Both the position numbers and the translations under genes were made by a program. From assembly GCF_019898765.1 (NCBI RefSeq), contig NZ_JAIOKB010000001.1:992001-1056000 (forward strand): a DNA stretch of 64,000 bases. The letters run 5' to 3'. Shown here piece by piece: positions 20,519 through 30,186 of the stretch; the stretch's first letter is position 1; each line of letters starts with the position of its first letter. The DNA is from Sphingomonas yunnanensis. GTDB taxonomy: Bacteria; Pseudomonadota; Alphaproteobacteria; Sphingomonadales; Sphingomonadaceae. The notes beneath the pieces are model-generated. The model was not told where the DNA came from. It searched no databases and saw only the letters and a program-made list of their open reading frames with translations.

Positions 20519-21189
20519 CACGCCCACTCCCCACGATAGTCGTGGTTCTCGGTCACCATCGCGGTCAGCGAGGTCGGGCCGCCCTTGGGTTCGACGGTGT
20601 GGCGGCCGGGCTCCTGCGTGCCGGACTTGGGCGTTTGGCCATGGGCGAGCGCCTCGATGATCGCGACGGTGCGATCGTAATCGAGGTCCTCGTAATTGTC
20701 GTCGTTGATCTGGACCATCGGCGCCGAGGCGCAATTGCCCATACACTCCACCTCGGTGAGCGTGAACAGGCCGTCGGGCGTCGTCTTGCCCTTGATCAGC
20801 CCCTTGTTCTTGCACGCCGCGAGCACGTCGTCCGAGCCGCGCAGCAGGCAAGGCGTGGTGCCGCACACCTGGACGTGGAAGCGGCCGACCGGCGCGAGGT
20901 TGAACATCGTGTAGAAGGTCGCGACCTCGTACACGCGCATGTACGGCACGCCGATCTCGCGCGCGACGAACTCGATGACGGGCACGGGCAGCCAGCCCTG
21001 CGTCTGCGTCTCGGCGCCGACCTGGCGCTGCGCGAGATCGAGCAGCGGGATCGAGGCGGACTGCTCGCGTCCCTTGGGATAGCGCGCGAGGATCGCGTCG
21101 CGCTTGGCGCGGCTGTCGTCATTCCACTGGAACGCGCCCCAGCGCGCGCGGGTCTCGGCCTCGTCGGGGATGGTAGGTGCGTCGGCCAT
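20518..21189 (-). CDS. nuoE: NADH:quinone oxidoreductase subunit E
   Basis: A 223-residue thioredoxin-like subunit with cluster N1a. The ligands Cys109, 114, 149 and 153 are present (CGTTPCLLRG and CMGNCASAP). A C-terminal tail of about 40 residues beyond the core (GTQEPGRHTVEPKGGP and on) is typical of alphaproteobacterial and mitochondrial (24 kDa) forms. Both neighbours overlap it by a single base, and both are the unusual small coiled-coil ORFs. Confidence 0.96.
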   Translation of the reverse strand: MADAPTIPDEAETRARWGAFQWNDDSRAKRDAILARYPKGREQSASIPLLDLAQRQVGAETQTQGWLPVPVIEFVAREIGVPYMRVYEVATFYTMFNLAPVGRFHVQVCGTTPCLLRGSDDVLAACKNKGLIKGKTTPDGLFTLTEVECMGNCASAPMVQINDDNYEDLDYDRTVAIIEALAHGQTPKSGTQEPGRHTVEPKGGPTSLTAMVTENHDYRGEWA

Positions 21190-21419
21190 CAGCGGTGTTC
21201 CGTAAGGTCGAGGCGGTTCTCGATCCGCTCGACACGATCATTGAGACGATCGAGGCGACTGTTCACGCCCGATGTCGCGATAAGAGAGCTGCCGAGATGC
21301 TCCTCGACCATCGTCATCCGCACCTTGAGGTCCCGGACGTCGAACTTCAGCTCCGACACATCGGTCTGCACCTTCTGCAGCACCGAGTAGATCAACTCGT
21401 TGGTGACCGCCGTCGTCAA
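21189..21419 (-). CDS. Small coiled-coil protein inside the nuo operon, copy 1 (between nuoD and nuoE)
   Basis: A 76-residue ORF starting at a TTG that overlaps the nuoD stop (TTGA) and ending in a TGA that shares one base with the nuoE ATG. It is helical throughout, with [19 protein letters not shown] in the middle and a heptad run [18 protein letters not shown] at the end. About half of the aligned C-terminal ~45 positions match copy 2, so the two look like a duplicated gene that moved around nuoE. The start codon is inferred from the overlap; a later GTG would truncate the N-terminal helix. Confidence 0.7.
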   Translation of the reverse strand: MTTAVTNELIYSVLQKVQTDVSELKFDVRDLKVRMTMVEEHLGSSLIATSGVNSRLDRLNDRVERIENRLDLTEHR

Positions 21420-22696
21420 CGATCGCACTCGCCGAACACGATATCCATCGCACCCAGGATCGCGGTGGTGTCCGCGAGCATGTGGCCGCGGCTCATGAAG
21501 TCCATCGCCTGGAGGTGCGAGAAAGCGGTCGGCCGGATCTTGCAGCGATACGGCTTGTTCGAGCCGTCGCTCACCAGGTACACGCCGAACTCGCCCTTGG
21601 GGCTCTCGGTCGCGACATAGACCTCGCCCGCGGGGACGTGATAGCCCTCGGTGTACAGCTTGAAGTGGTGGATCAGCGCCTCCATCGAGCGCTTCATCTC
21701 GGCGCGCTTGGGCGGCACCACCTTGCGGTCGGTCGAGGCGATCGGCCCCTCCGGCATCTCGGCGAGGCACTGCTTCATGATCCGCGCCGACTGGCGGACC
21801 TCCTCGACGCGCACCATGAAGCGATCGTAGCAGTCGCCGCGCGTGCCCACCGGCACGTCGAAGTCCATCCGATCGTAAACGTCATAGGGCTGCGACTTGC
21901 GCAGGTCCCACGGGATGCCCGCGGCGCGGATCATCGGCCCCGAGAAGCCCCAGCGGATCGCGTCCTCGCGGCTCACCGTCGCGATGTCGACGTTGCGCTG
22001 CTTGAAGATGCGGTTGTCCGCGACGAGGCTGATCGCGTCCTCGAACAGGCGCGGCAGCCGCGTGTCGAGCCAGTCGGCGATGTCGGTCAGCAGCTTGAGC
22101 GGCACATCCTGGTGGACGCCGCCGGGGCGGAAATAATTGTGGTGCATCCGCGCGCCGGTGGCGCGCTCGAGGAAGCCGTAGCAATCCTCGCGGACCTCGA
22201 ACAGCCACAGGTTCGGCGTCATCGCGCCGACGTCCATGACGTGCGAGCCCAGGTTGAGCATGTGGTTCGAGATGCGCGTCAGCTCGGCGAAGAAGACGCG
22301 CAGGTATTGCGCGCGGATCGGCACCTCGATGTCGAGCAGTTTCTCGATCGCGAGCACGAACGTATGTTCCATGCACGCGGGCGAGCAATAATCGAGCCGG
22401 TCGAAATACGGGATCGCCTGCGCGTAGGTCTTGTATTCGATCAGCTTCTCGGTGCCGCGATGCAACAGCCCGACGTGCGGATCGATCCGCTCGATGATCT
22501 CGCCGTCCAGCTCCATCACGAGGCGGAGCACGCCGTGCGCCGCGGGATGCTGCGGCCCGAAGTTGATCGTGTAATTCTGGATCGCGACGTCGCCCTCGGT
22601 GGGGTGCGAGGCGTCGGTGGCGTGGAGGATCTTCTCCAGCGCGGGATCGACCTCGTGGTCGACCGCCTGATCCTTATCGACGAGCATGTCGGTCAT
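21416..22696 (-). CDS. nuoD: NADH:quinone oxidoreductase subunit D
   Basis: The 426-residue 49-kDa subunit that forms the quinone site together with NuoB. The motif [15 protein letters not shown] near residue 45 and [14 protein letters not shown] are intact, as is the C-terminal [14 protein letters not shown] ending typical of the family. It begins with an ATG overlapping the nuoC stop (ATGA). NuoC and NuoD are separate here, unlike the NuoCD fusion of E. coli. Confidence 0.97.
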   Translation of the reverse strand: MTDMLVDKDQAVDHEVDPALEKILHATDASHPTEGDVAIQNYTINFGPQHPAAHGVLRLVMELDGEIIERIDPHVGLLHRGTEKLIEYKTYAQAIPYFDRLDYCSPACMEHTFVLAIEKLLDIEVPIRAQYLRVFFAELTRISNHMLNLGSHVMDVGAMTPNLWLFEVREDCYGFLERATGARMHHNYFRPGGVHQDVPLKLLTDIADWLDTRLPRLFEDAISLVADNRIFKQRNVDIATVSREDAIRWGFSGPMIRAAGIPWDLRKSQPYDVYDRMDFDVPVGTRGDCYDRFMVRVEEVRQSARIMKQCLAEMPEGPIASTDRKVVPPKRAEMKRSMEALIHHFKLYTEGYHVPAGEVYVATESPKGEFGVYLVSDGSNKPYRCKIRPTAFSHLQAMDFMSRGHMLADTTAILGAMDIVFGECDR

Positions 22697-23541
22697 TGGT
22701 TCTGCCCTCCGCCCTTCGTCGGCACGACGTCGGGTGCGGCCGGCTTGGGCGCGCCGGCGGATTCATCTCGACCCGCGCCGGTCTCGGCGGTGCTGGTCGC
22801 GTCCTTCTTGGCGTACGGCTCGCTCGACGCGGGCGCCGCCTGCTTCGGCGTCTCGGTCGTGCCAGCCTTCTGGATCTCGGTCGCGGTCACGGGCGTCGGC
22901 GCACCCTTGGCCTCGGGCAGCTTCGCCTTCTCGTCGCCGGGCAACACGTATTCCGCGCCTTCCCACGGGCTCATGAAGTCGAAGTTGCGGAAATCCTGCG
23001 CGAGCTTCACCGGCTCGTACACGACGCGCTTCTGCTCCTCGGAATAGCGCATCTCGACGAAGCCGCTCAGCGGGAAGTCCTTGCGGAACGGATGGCCACG
23101 AAAGCCATAATCGGTGAGGATGCGGCGCAGGTCGCGGTTGCCCGCGAACAGCACGCCGAACATGTCGTACACCTCGCGCTCGAGCCAGCCGGCGACCGGC
23201 CACAGCTCGGTGACGGACGGCACCGGCGTGTCCTCGGTCGCGCCGACATGGACGTGGAGCCGGTGATTGCGCGTCAGCGACAGCAGACAATAGACCACCT
23301 CGAAGCGCTCGGCGCGATCCGGATAATCGACGCCCGCTATCTCCATCAGCTGCTGATACTCGAGCCCCGGCGTATCGCGCAGCGCGGTCAGCGCGGGCAC
23401 CAGCGCCTCGCGCGTGACGTGCAGCTGCACCTCGCCCGCGATCTCGACCGCGTCGAGCAGGCCGGCGCCGATCACGCCGCGGGCGGACTCGATCGTCGCC
23501 TGGTTGAGGTTCGCCGCGTAAGCGGGAGCGGGCGCCCTCAC
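22693..23541 (-). CDS. nuoC: NADH:quinone oxidoreductase subunit C with long disordered tail
   Basis: The 30-kDa subunit of the peripheral arm, 282 residues. The family core ends after the signature [36 protein letters not shown] and [17 protein letters not shown]. The remaining ~80 residues are a low-complexity Pro/Ala/Lys/Glu/Thr-rich tail not found in the core family, presumably disordered. It starts at a GTG overlapping the nuoB TGA by four bases. Confidence 0.94.
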   Translation of the reverse strand: MRAPAPAYAANLNQATIESARGVIGAGLLDAVEIAGEVQLHVTREALVPALTALRDTPGLEYQQLMEIAGVDYPDRAERFEVVYCLLSLTRNHRLHVHVGATEDTPVPSVTELWPVAGWLEREVYDMFGVLFAGNRDLRRILTDYGFRGHPFRKDFPLSGFVEMRYSEEQKRVVYEPVKLAQDFRNFDFMSPWEGAEYVLPGDEKAKLPEAKGAPTPVTATEIQKAGTTETPKQAAPASSEPYAKKDATSTAETGAGRDESAGAPKPAAPDVVPTKGGGQNQ

Positions 23542-24107
23542 CGTTCGATGCTCCCCGAGCGACGAATCTTCCGCTGCAGCTGCATCACCCCGTACAGCAG
23601 CGCTTCCGCGGTCGGCGGGCAGCCGGGCACGTAGATATCGACCGGAACCACGCGGTCGCAGCCGCGCACGACGCTGTAGCTATAGTGATAATAGCCGCCG
23701 CCGTTGGCGCAGGAGCCCATCGAGATGACGTACTTCGGCTCGGACATCTGGTCGTAGACCTTGCGCAGCGCCGGTGCCATCTTGTTGCACAGCGTGCCCG
23801 CCACGATCATCACGTCCGACTGGCGCGGCGACGCGCGCGGTGCGGCGCCGAACCGCTCCATGTCGTAGCGCGGCATGTTGACGTGGATCATCTCCACCGC
23901 GCAGCAGGCCAGGCCGAAGGTCATCCACCAGAGCGAGCCGGTGCGCGCCCATTGGAACAGGTCCTCGGTCGAGGTGACCAGGAAGCCCTTGTCGTTGAGC
24001 TCGCCGTTGAGGCCATCGAAGAAGCCCTGGTCAGGCGTGACGATGCCGCCCGCGGGCTCCGGATTGTTGACGAGCCCGATCGGCCCGGAATGCGCCTCTA
24101 CTCCCAC
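23538..24107 (-). CDS. nuoB: NADH:quinone oxidoreductase subunit B
   Basis: The 189-residue PSST-type subunit holding cluster N2, the last iron-sulfur centre before quinone. The ligands are the tandem CysCys at 68-69 ([10 protein letters not shown]), Cys133 (MGSCANGGG) and Cys163 (VPGCPP). I prefer the GTG at 24107, with AAGGGAG seven bases upstream, to the ATG at 24128, which has no visible ribosome-binding site. This start overlaps the nuoA end by 10 bases. Confidence 0.95.
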   Translation of the reverse strand: MGVEAHSGPIGLVNNPEPAGGIVTPDQGFFDGLNGELNDKGFLVTSTEDLFQWARTGSLWWMTFGLACCAVEMIHVNMPRYDMERFGAAPRASPRQSDVMIVAGTLCNKMAPALRKVYDQMSEPKYVISMGSCANGGGYYHYSYSVVRGCDRVVPVDIYVPGCPPTAEALLYGVMQLQRKIRRSGSIER

Positions 24108-24472
24108 TCCAGCGCTCCCTTCTTCCATGCATATACAAGGCCGAGCGCGAGTTCGGCGATGAAGATCATCATCGAGAACCACGCCGTCCATCCCAGCGTG
24201 AACACGCTTACCGCCCAGGGATATAGGAAGGCCGCTTCGAGATCGAAGATGATGAACAGGATGGCAACGAGATAAAACCGAACGTCGAACTGCGAGCGGC
24301 TGTCCTCGAAGGCGGGGAAGCCGCATTCATATTCGGACAGCTTCTCGGGCGTCGGCTTGGCGGTGCCGGTCAGCTTGGCGACCGCCATCGGCAGGAACAC
24401 GAACGCGCTCGACAGCAGGAGCGCCACTCCCAGGAACAGGAGGATCGGCAGATATTGCGACAGATCGACCAC
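24098..24472 (-). CDS. nuoA: NADH:quinone oxidoreductase subunit A
   Basis: The 124-residue first gene of the operon, with three membrane helices. The loop signature [21 protein letters not shown] is intact, including the cysteine that changes accessibility during the active/deactive transition in mitochondrial ND3. The likely start is the GTG at 24472 ([13 protein letters not shown]). The operon promoter should lie in the 145-base gap before the inositol-phosphatase gene; I could not assign -35/-10 boxes with confidence. Confidence 0.94.
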   Translation of the reverse strand: MVDLSQYLPILLFLGVALLLSSAFVFLPMAVAKLTGTAKPTPEKLSEYECGFPAFEDSRSQFDVRFYLVAILFIIFDLEAAFLYPWAVSVFTLGWTAWFSMMIFIAELALGLVYAWKKGALEWE

Positions 24473-24617
24473 TATGTCTCTCTCGCCTCTCTCGCAGGTG
24501 CGAATGGAATGCGGACGCTCTAGACCCCTGCCCAAGAGGGGGCAAGGCCGCGAGCGGTGAGAATGAATCGCAGGTGAACTGGCGACGCGCCGGCGCACGG
24601 CGCGCCTGCCCGGCGGC

Positions 24618-25430
24618 TTAGCGGAGCGCCTGTGCCACCATCTTGTGGAGCTTGGAATGGAGCCCGTCATTGGCGGCGAGGAACTCGTTGCGCTCGATCG
24701 GCTTGTCGCCGCCGCGATAGTCGGTGACGAAGCCGCCCGCCTCCTTCACCAGCAGCATGCCCGCGGCGACGTCCCACAGCTTGAGGTCGCTCTCCCAGTA
24801 AGCGTCGAACCGCCCCGCCGCGACCCAGGCGAGGTCGAGCGCGGCGGCACCGAGCCGGCGGATGCCCGCGACCTGCGGCGCCACCGCCCCGAAGATACGC
24901 GTCCATTGCACGAAGTCACCGTGCCCCATGAAGGGGATGCCCGTCGCCACCAGCGCCTCGGACGGGTCGCGCCGCGACGACACGCGCAGCCGCTGGTCCT
25001 GCAGCCACGCGCCGCGGCCCTTCTCGGCCCAGAAGCTCTCGTCGGTGAGCGGCTGGTAGATCAATCCGGTGGTGATCTCGCGCTTGCCGTTGGCCAGCGG
25101 CTCCTCGACCGCGATCGAGATGCAGAAGTGCGGCACGCCGTGGAGGAAGTTGCTGGTGCCGTCGAGCGGGTCGATGATGAAGCGCGGCTTGCTCGGATCG
25201 CCCTCGATCGTACCGCCCTCCTCCATCACGAAACCCCAGTCGGGTCGCGCCTTGGAGAGCTCGTCATACAGCGTCCGCTCGGCGCGCTGGTCGGCCTGGC
25301 TCACGAAGTCGGCGGGGCCCTTGCGGCTCACCTGGAGGTGCTGAACCTCGTTGAAGTCGCGGCGCAGCCGCGGCGCCGCCTTGCGCGCGGCGCGCTCGAT
25401 GACCGTGATCAGGCCGGAATGGGAAGGCAT
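24618..25430 (-). CDS. suhB: Inositol monophosphatase family protein (SuhB-like)
   Basis: A 270-residue Mg-dependent phosphatase of the FIG superfamily. Metal-binding motifs: VMEEGG near residue 69, DPLDGTSNFLHG at residues 87-98 and WDVAAGMLLVKEAGG near residue 217. The substrate could be inositol-1-phosphate or a related sugar phosphate; E. coli SuhB also acts in rRNA antitermination. The protein is cytoplasmic. It is upstream of, and in the same direction as, nuoA, but separated by 145 bases. Confidence 0.92.
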   Translation of the reverse strand: MPSHSGLITVIERAARKAAPRLRRDFNEVQHLQVSRKGPADFVSQADQRAERTLYDELSKARPDWGFVMEEGGTIEGDPSKPRFIIDPLDGTSNFLHGVPHFCISIAVEEPLANGKREITTGLIYQPLTDESFWAEKGRGAWLQDQRLRVSSRRDPSEALVATGIPFMGHGDFVQWTRIFGAVAPQVAGIRRLGAAALDLAWVAAGRFDAYWESDLKLWDVAAGMLLVKEAGGFVTDYRGGDKPIERNEFLAANDGLHSKLHKMVAQALR

Positions 25431-25548
25431 ACGTTCATTCTCCTCCCCCTGCCCCGGAGAGGATGCCGGGCCGGAGGGACATAGGGCGGTACTATCTAGG
25501 GCCGCCCCCTCACCCCGCCGCCCTCATCGAGGGCGGGATCGTCTCTCG

Positions 25549-26112
25549 TCAGTCAGCGCGGCGGACGTAGGTCTGCTCGTAGACGTCGACGACGATGCGC
25601 GTGCCGCTGCTGATGTGCGGCGGCACCATCACGCGCACGCCATTGTCGAGGATCGCGGGCTTGTAGCTCGACGAGGCGGTCTGCCCCTTCACCACCGCGT
25701 CGGCCTCGACGATCGTCGCCTCGATCGTGTCGGGCAGCTGCACGCTGATCGGCTCCTCGTCGTGAAGCTCCATCACCACGTCCATCCCGTCCTGCAGGAA
25801 GGCGGCGGCGTCGCCGAGCAGGTCGCGCGGCAGCGTCACCTGGTCGTAGGTGTCCTTGTCCATGAACACCAGGCCCTCGCCCTCGGCGAACAGGAACTGG
25901 AAGTCCTTGGTGTCGAGGCGGACGCGCTCTACCGTCTCGGCCGAGCGGAAGCGGACGTTGTTCTTGCGGCCGTCGCGCAGGTTCTTGAGCTCGACCTGCA
26001 TGTACGCACCGCCCTTGCCGGGCTGTGTGTGCTGGATCTTGACCGCGCGCCAGATGCCGCCTTCGTACTCGATGATGTTGCCGGGACGAATGTCCACGCC
26101 GCTGATCTTCAT
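25549..26112 (-). CDS. efp: Translation elongation factor P
   Basis: The 187-residue three-domain factor that relieves ribosome stalling at polyproline. The loop carrying the modified residue reads [11 protein letters not shown] with the lysine at position 33, so it is the Lys type (EpmA-like lysylation or an alternative), not the Arg type. The C-terminal signature [23 protein letters not shown] matches the family. Proline-rich proteins elsewhere in the window (the NuoC tail, phage linkers) would be clients. Confidence 0.97.
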   Translation of the reverse strand: MKISGVDIRPGNIIEYEGGIWRAVKIQHTQPGKGGAYMQVELKNLRDGRKNNVRFRSAETVERVRLDTKDFQFLFAEGEGLVFMDKDTYDQVTLPRDLLGDAAAFLQDGMDVVMELHDEEPISVQLPDTIEATIVEADAVVKGQTASSSYKPAILDNGVRVMVPPHISSGTRIVVDVYEQTYVRRAD

Positions 26113-26180
26113 GGGGACGTGCCTATGTCAACTGAACTGGGGCACCGCCGCTGGTCAGCGGGGCGCCGGGTGGCGCGGCT

Positions 26181-26786
26181 CTAGCGGCTGGCGGGGCTTA
26201 CGGCAAGGTAAGGATAGGGATCGAGCGGCTCGCCCTGCCACCAGCGCGCGCCCGCGGGCATGCGGCTGAGCCCGAAATGGAGGTGGTAATTGCCCGGTCC
26301 CGCGTCGCCGGTGTCGCCGACATAGGCGATCACCTGCCCGCCGCGCACCGCCTGCCCCTCGGCGAGGCCGGGGGCGTAGCCGGAGAGATGCGCGTAATAG
26401 AACTCCCACGCGCCGTCCGCCGAGCGCTGGTAGACCGTGGTGCCGCCGAGCCCGCTCTGGAACAGCTTCTCCACACGCCCGTCCGCCGCGGCGAGCACCG
26501 GGGTCCCGGCAGGCGCCATGATGTCGAGCCCCTGGTGCCCTCGCGTGCCGCCGCCGCGCGTGTCGCCCCAGGACGAGCGCAGCGCGGCGCGCGCGACGCC
26601 CGCGACCGGCACGAGCAGCTTGCCCGGTACGGCCGCCACCGGGGTCGGCGCCGCGGCCGGCGTGGCCGAGACCGCCGGCGCGCCGCCTTCCCTCGCGCGC
26701 CCGGGCCGATGCGGTTCGAGCAGCGACACGAACCCCGCCACAGCGACGACGATCAGCGCCAAGATGCCCCAGCCGAGCCTCGTCAC
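26181..26786 (-). CDS. M23 family peptidase (LytM-like), membrane-anchored or exported
   Basis: A 201-residue protein with an N-terminal hydrophobic segment (residues 6-22), then a Pro/Ala-rich linker and a C-terminal M23 domain. The zinc and catalytic residues are present: His84 and Asp88 (HQGLD), His133 (YAHL), and His168 and His170 (HLHF). It is therefore probably an active endopeptidase that cuts peptidoglycan cross-bridges in the periplasm. The gene follows efp on the same strand and overlaps nothing. Confidence 0.9.
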   Translation of the reverse strand: MTRLGWGILALIVVAVAGFVSLLEPHRPGRAREGGAPAVSATPAAAPTPVAAVPGKLLVPVAGVARAALRSSWGDTRGGGTRGHQGLDIMAPAGTPVLAAADGRVEKLFQSGLGGTTVYQRSADGAWEFYYAHLSGYAPGLAEGQAVRGGQVIAYVGDTGDAGPGNYHLHFGLSRMPAGARWWQGEPLDPYPYLAVSPASR

Positions 26787-26793
26787 ATACGCC

Positions 26794-27798
26794 TCACGCC
26801 TGGAACACCGCCTTGGCGCCGTTGCCGATCATCAGCGTCAACCGCGCCACGTCCCAGTTCGCCATGCGGATGCAGCCGTGGCTCTCGCTGCGGCCGATGG
26901 TCGAGGGCTCGGGCGTGCCGTGGATGCCGTAATGCGGCTTCGAGAGATCGATCCACACCACGCCGACGGGCCCGTTCGGCCCCGGCGGCAGCATCGCCTT
27001 CTGGTCGTTCTTCTTGGAGTCCCAGAACAGCGAGGGATTGTAGTGGAACTTGGGGTTATAGTCCTTGCCCTGGATCTTCCACGTGCCGAGCGGCAGCGGG
27101 TCGTGCTCGCTCCCCGTCGTCACCGGAAATTGCGCGATCAGCTTGCCCGCCTTGTCGAGCACCCGCAGCGACCCTTCCGACTTGTCGACGACGATGCTGT
27201 CGCCCTGCGGCGAGGCGGCGTCGACGTTGAGCATGGTCAGCGTCTGGCGCCACTCGGGCTTGATCTCGCCGGGGTAATTGCGCGAGGTCGGCAGCGCGTT
27301 GGGGAAGGTCACCGTCGCGCCCTGCGCGATCCGCGTCGCGGGCGAGTTGAGCGCCATCAGCACCGCGGGGGTGGTATGGAACATCTCGGCCAGCTTCTCC
27401 ATCGGCGAGCGATAACCGAGCGTCGGCAGCTCGGCCTGCTTATTATAGTCGTGCGGGATCGCGCCGAGGAACGGACCGCGCACCATATCGGCGGTCAGCT
27501 TGATCGTGACGGTCGGCCGCGCCGCGCGATAGGGGTAGAGCGCGCGCATCGTCGCCGCATCGGGCTTGCCCGTCCTGGGCAGACCGCGGCTCTCCTGGAA
27601 CCCGCGCAGCGCGAGCTCGAGCGACTGCCCGCCGCGCCCGTCCAGGATTCCCGGCGCGAAGCCGAGATGGTCGAGAATCACCTGCACGTGGAGGATGTTA
27701 CGATCGAGCGGCGGCGCGGCGGCCGGCGCCTGCGCGGCGGCCACGACGGGAGCTAGGGCCGCGGCCGCAGCCGCGGCGAGAAGAGACTTGAATCGCAT
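26794..27798 (-). CDS. L,D-transpeptidase (YkuD domain) with PG-binding domain
   Basis: A 334-residue exported protein. It has a signal peptide at residues 1-22 (Ala-rich, cut after AAA-Q), a peptidoglycan-binding-like helical domain at about 35-90 (HLGFAPGILDGRGGQSLELALRGFQ), a LysM-like stretch around 133-170, and a YkuD catalytic domain with His293 (GIHGT) and SHGCIRM including His307 and Cys309. It should form 3-3 cross-links or attach proteins to peptidoglycan. The start at ATG 27798 has GAGG eight bases upstream. Pairing with the M23 peptidase seven bases downstream suggests a cell-wall remodelling unit. Confidence 0.92.
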   Translation of the reverse strand: MRFKSLLAAAAAAALAPVVAAAQAPAAAPPLDRNILHVQVILDHLGFAPGILDGRGGQSLELALRGFQESRGLPRTGKPDAATMRALYPYRAARPTVTIKLTADMVRGPFLGAIPHDYNKQAELPTLGYRSPMEKLAEMFHTTPAVLMALNSPATRIAQGATVTFPNALPTSRNYPGEIKPEWRQTLTMLNVDAASPQGDSIVVDKSEGSLRVLDKAGKLIAQFPVTTGSEHDPLPLGTWKIQGKDYNPKFHYNPSLFWDSKKNDQKAMLPPGPNGPVGVVWIDLSKPHYGIHGTPEPSTIGRSESHGCIRMANWDVARLTLMIGNGAKAVFQA

Positions 27799-27837
27799 CG
27801 GCACCACCTCTCACGAACATGTGGGAGGCGTAACGAC

Positions 27838-28527
27838 TCAGCCGCGTCGCGGCTCCAGCAGATCGGCGAAGGCGCGCACCGCCGCCGCCTCGTCGCCGCC
27901 CCATACCGCACCCGACACCGCGAGGAAGTCGGCGCCCGCGGCGACCAGCGGCGCGGCGTTGGCGGGCGTGATGCCGCCGATCGCCACCCCGGGCAGCTCG
28001 AACACCGCCGACCACCACGACAGGATCACGGGATCGGCACGATGCTTCACCTCCTTGGTGGTGGTGGGATAGAAGCTGCCGAACGCGACATAGTCGGCGC
28101 CCGCCTCGCCCGCCTCCATCGCGAGGTGACGGCTGTCGTGGCAGGTCACGCCGATCTGGACCGAGGGCCCCAGGATCGCGCGCGCCTCGCGCGCGTCGCC
28201 GTCCTCCTGCCCGAGGTGGACGCCGTCGGCGCCGAGCCGCTTGGCGAGGCTGACGCTGTCGTTGACGATGAAGGCGACGTCACGCTCGGCGCAGATCGCC
28301 TGAAGCGGCTCGGCGAGCCGCGCCGCCTGATGCTGGTCCACGTCCTTGACGCGGAACTGGAACGCCGCGACCGGGCCGGCGTCGAGCGCGCGCGCGAGCC
28401 GGTCGGGGAAGGCGCCGGTCACGTCCAGTGGCGAGATCAGGTAGAGCTGGCACGGTGGCCGGCGATCGTCGCGCTTGAAGTTGACGGCGAAATCGGGGTC
28501 GAGCGGGCCGAGCGGGTCGTCTGTCAT
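27838..28527 (-). CDS. thiE: Thiamine-phosphate synthase
   Basis: A 229-residue TIM-barrel enzyme that joins the thiazole and pyrimidine phosphates in thiamine synthesis. Motifs: FQFRVKD (substrate strand), [45 protein letters not shown] and [26 protein letters not shown] hydrophilic N-terminal extension of about 27 residues precedes the barrel. No TPP riboswitch is visible upstream. Confidence 0.93.
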   Translation of the reverse strand: MTDDPLGPLDPDFAVNFKRDDRRPPCQLYLISPLDVTGAFPDRLARALDAGPVAAFQFRVKDVDQHQAARLAEPLQAICAERDVAFIVNDSVSLAKRLGADGVHLGQEDGDAREARAILGPSVQIGVTCHDSRHLAMEAGEAGADYVAFGSFYPTTTKEVKHRADPVILSWWSAVFELPGVAIGGITPANAAPLVAAGADFLAVSGAVWGGDEAAAVRAFADLLEPRRG

Positions 28528-28873
28528 GTGCGTGCGACTAGCGGGTCAGGCGCGCGGGGGGAAGCGGGGCCGGTCCTGGTGTCAGCCCCACGTCTGGCGT
28601 GCCGAGGCGGAGGCCGGAGAGCAGTCGGGCGACGCTCGGTAAGCGCCACCGCGGCCTACCCACCTGGGCCCCGGCGTTCGCCGGGGCACGGTGACGAACG
28701 CACCACTATTCCATCGGAGCGAACGAGCCCCATCCCCGACCATCCGACACCCCAGACTGGGTCCGGGATCCACTGACCCGCGAACTCCGCAAGCGTTGCT
28801 CTCGCAGACGGCTCGATCCCGGAACAAATCCGGGATGAAAGGAAATTTTGACCGCTCTCCCAGAGCCTCCCCC
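28528..28873. other. Intergenic gap with REP-like hairpin, no gene seen
   Basis: These 346 bases between the aldolase and thiE hold no credible gene. They contain GC-rich palindromic stretches and, at 28816-28836, a perfect 8-bp hairpin ATCCCGGA-ACAAA-TCCGGGAT that matches the core of the repeat at 5619-5639. Any promoter for thiE must lie here but no boxes can be assigned. Confidence 0.6.
28816..28836. repeat. REP-like hairpin, second copy
   Basis: The perfect inverted repeat ATCCCGGA/TCCGGGAT around ACAAA is the same core as at 5619-5639, where the loop is ACAAG. It is a dispersed intergenic repeat. Confidence 0.6.
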
Positions 28874-29782
28874 TCACCCCTCGCCGCGGTAGATCGCTAT
28901 CAGCTTCTCCAGCATCGCCAGCGCCTCGCCGCGCTCGCGCTGGAAGGTATTGCGCCCGATGATCGAACCGTTGCCGCCGCCCGCGAGCACGTCGCGCGCG
29001 TCCTGGTAGACCGCGTCGATCCCCTTGGCCGCGCCGCCCGAGAACACCACGATGCGCCGCGCCGCGAAGCTCGACTGGACGACGTGGCGGACGCGATCGG
29101 CCTGGTTCGACCAGTCGGTCCCCTCATAGGCCTTCTGCGCCTCGGGCTGCTCGATATGCGCGGTCGGCAGCTTGACCTTGATGATGTGCGCGCCGAGCAG
29201 CGCCGCCATGTGCGCGGCATAGGCGCTGACGTCGAGCGCCAGCTCGCCGTCCTTGCTCAGCTTGCCGCCGCGCGGGTAGCTCCAGATCACCGTCGCGAGG
29301 CCCGCCGCGGCGGCCTCCTCGCGCAGCCCGCGGATCTGCTCCATCGACTCGAAGATGTCCTCCGAACCGGGATAGATGGTGAAGCCGATCGCGGCGCAGC
29401 CGAGCCGCAGCGCGTCCTCGACGCTGCCGGTCTGCGCCTGCGCGTTGCGGGTGGCCCAGCTGTTCGAGCTGTTGAGCTTGAGGATGGTCGGGATGCGCCC
29501 CGCGAACGTGTCCGCCCCCGCCTCGAGCGAGCCGAGCGGCGCGGCATAGGCCGACAGGCCGGCGTCGATCGCGAGCTGATAGTGATAGTGCGGGTCGTAC
29601 GCCGGCGGGTTGACCGCGAAGCTGCGCGCCGGGCCGTGCTCGAAGCCCTGATCGACCGGCAGGATGATCAGCTTGCCCGTGCCGCCCAGCTTGCCGTGCA
29701 TCAGAATGCGCGCGAGATTGGCTTTGATCGCCGGGCTGGTGGCCTCGTACTTGTCGAGGATGGACTTCACGATCGGGGTCAT
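28874..29782 (-). CDS. fbaB: Class I fructose-bisphosphate aldolase (DhnA/FbaB type)
   Basis: A 302-residue TIM-barrel aldolase of the archaeal-type class I family. ILPVDQGFEHGP near residue 40 is the family signature; HIIKVKLPTAHIEQ contains the Schiff-base lysine candidate, and IVVFSGGAAKG and GSIIGRNTFQR form the phosphate-binding loops. It cleaves or forms fructose-1,6-bisphosphate in central carbon metabolism. It is followed at some distance by thiE and preceded by the toxin-antitoxin pair, with no operon link evident. Confidence 0.93.
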   Translation of the reverse strand: MTPIVKSILDKYEATSPAIKANLARILMHGKLGGTGKLIILPVDQGFEHGPARSFAVNPPAYDPHYHYQLAIDAGLSAYAAPLGSLEAGADTFAGRIPTILKLNSSNSWATRNAQAQTGSVEDALRLGCAAIGFTIYPGSEDIFESMEQIRGLREEAAAAGLATVIWSYPRGGKLSKDGELALDVSAYAAHMAALLGAHIIKVKLPTAHIEQPEAQKAYEGTDWSNQADRVRHVVQSSFAARRIVVFSGGAAKGIDAVYQDARDVLAGGGNGSIIGRNTFQRERGEALAMLEKLIAIYRGEG

Positions 29783-29805
29783 ATTCCGTCCCTATCCAGT
29801 TGTAC

Positions 29806-30186
29806 TTAAAGCGCTAACCAGCGGCGCAACGCCTGATCGACCTGCTCCATGCGGGTCGCGGAAGCGTGGCCGATCACCTTGACGATGCGATGACGACGCA
29901 CCGAGGTGATGCGGTCCACCTGCACCTCGCACTCGACCGTCAGCCCGGTATGCTCCTGCGGCGAGATCGCGACCCGGAACAGCGACTCACCGCCGACCAC
30001 CGCGGTGAGCGGGCAGAGCGTGACGGTCGCATGCGTCTCATTGAAGAGATCGGCCTGGACCACGACGCACACACGCGGGCCGCCGGCCGCATCCACGGGC
30101 GCGGCGAGCTCGACGATGGCGCCGTGCGTGATCGCCGGCGCGGTGTCGACCGCGCCGGTCGCCTGCTCGGCCAGCGTCACCGCCAT
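29806..30186 (-). CDS. MazF/PemK-like toxin (endoribonuclease)
   Basis: A 126-residue protein with the MazF/CcdB-fold pattern: an N-terminal strand GAIVELAAP, then GPRVCVVVQADLFNETHATVTLCPLTA (the usual vvvQsD...vtlcPLT signature), and a C-terminal VDRITSVRRHRIVKVIG segment. Members usually cleave mRNA or tRNA. It starts at an ATG with GGAGG seven bases upstream, overlapping the antitoxin by 10 bases, the common antitoxin-toxin arrangement. It lies 23 bases upstream of the aldolase start. Confidence 0.85.
   Translation of the reverse strand: MAVTLAEQATGAVDTAPAITHGAIVELAAPVDAAGGPRVCVVVQADLFNETHATVTLCPLTAVVGGESLFRVAISPQEHTGLTVECEVQVDRITSVRRHRIVKVIGHASATRMEQVDQALRRWLAL

Noticed and set aside
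24516..24548. Intrinsic terminator before the nuo operon (TGCCC AAGAGG GGGCA)
   Set aside because: Short stem and no T-run; too weak to call.
28528..28620. Possible TPP riboswitch upstream of thiE
   Set aside because: A GGGGCTGACACC stretch resembles part of the THI box, but the ACCTGA and TAATACC elements are missing.
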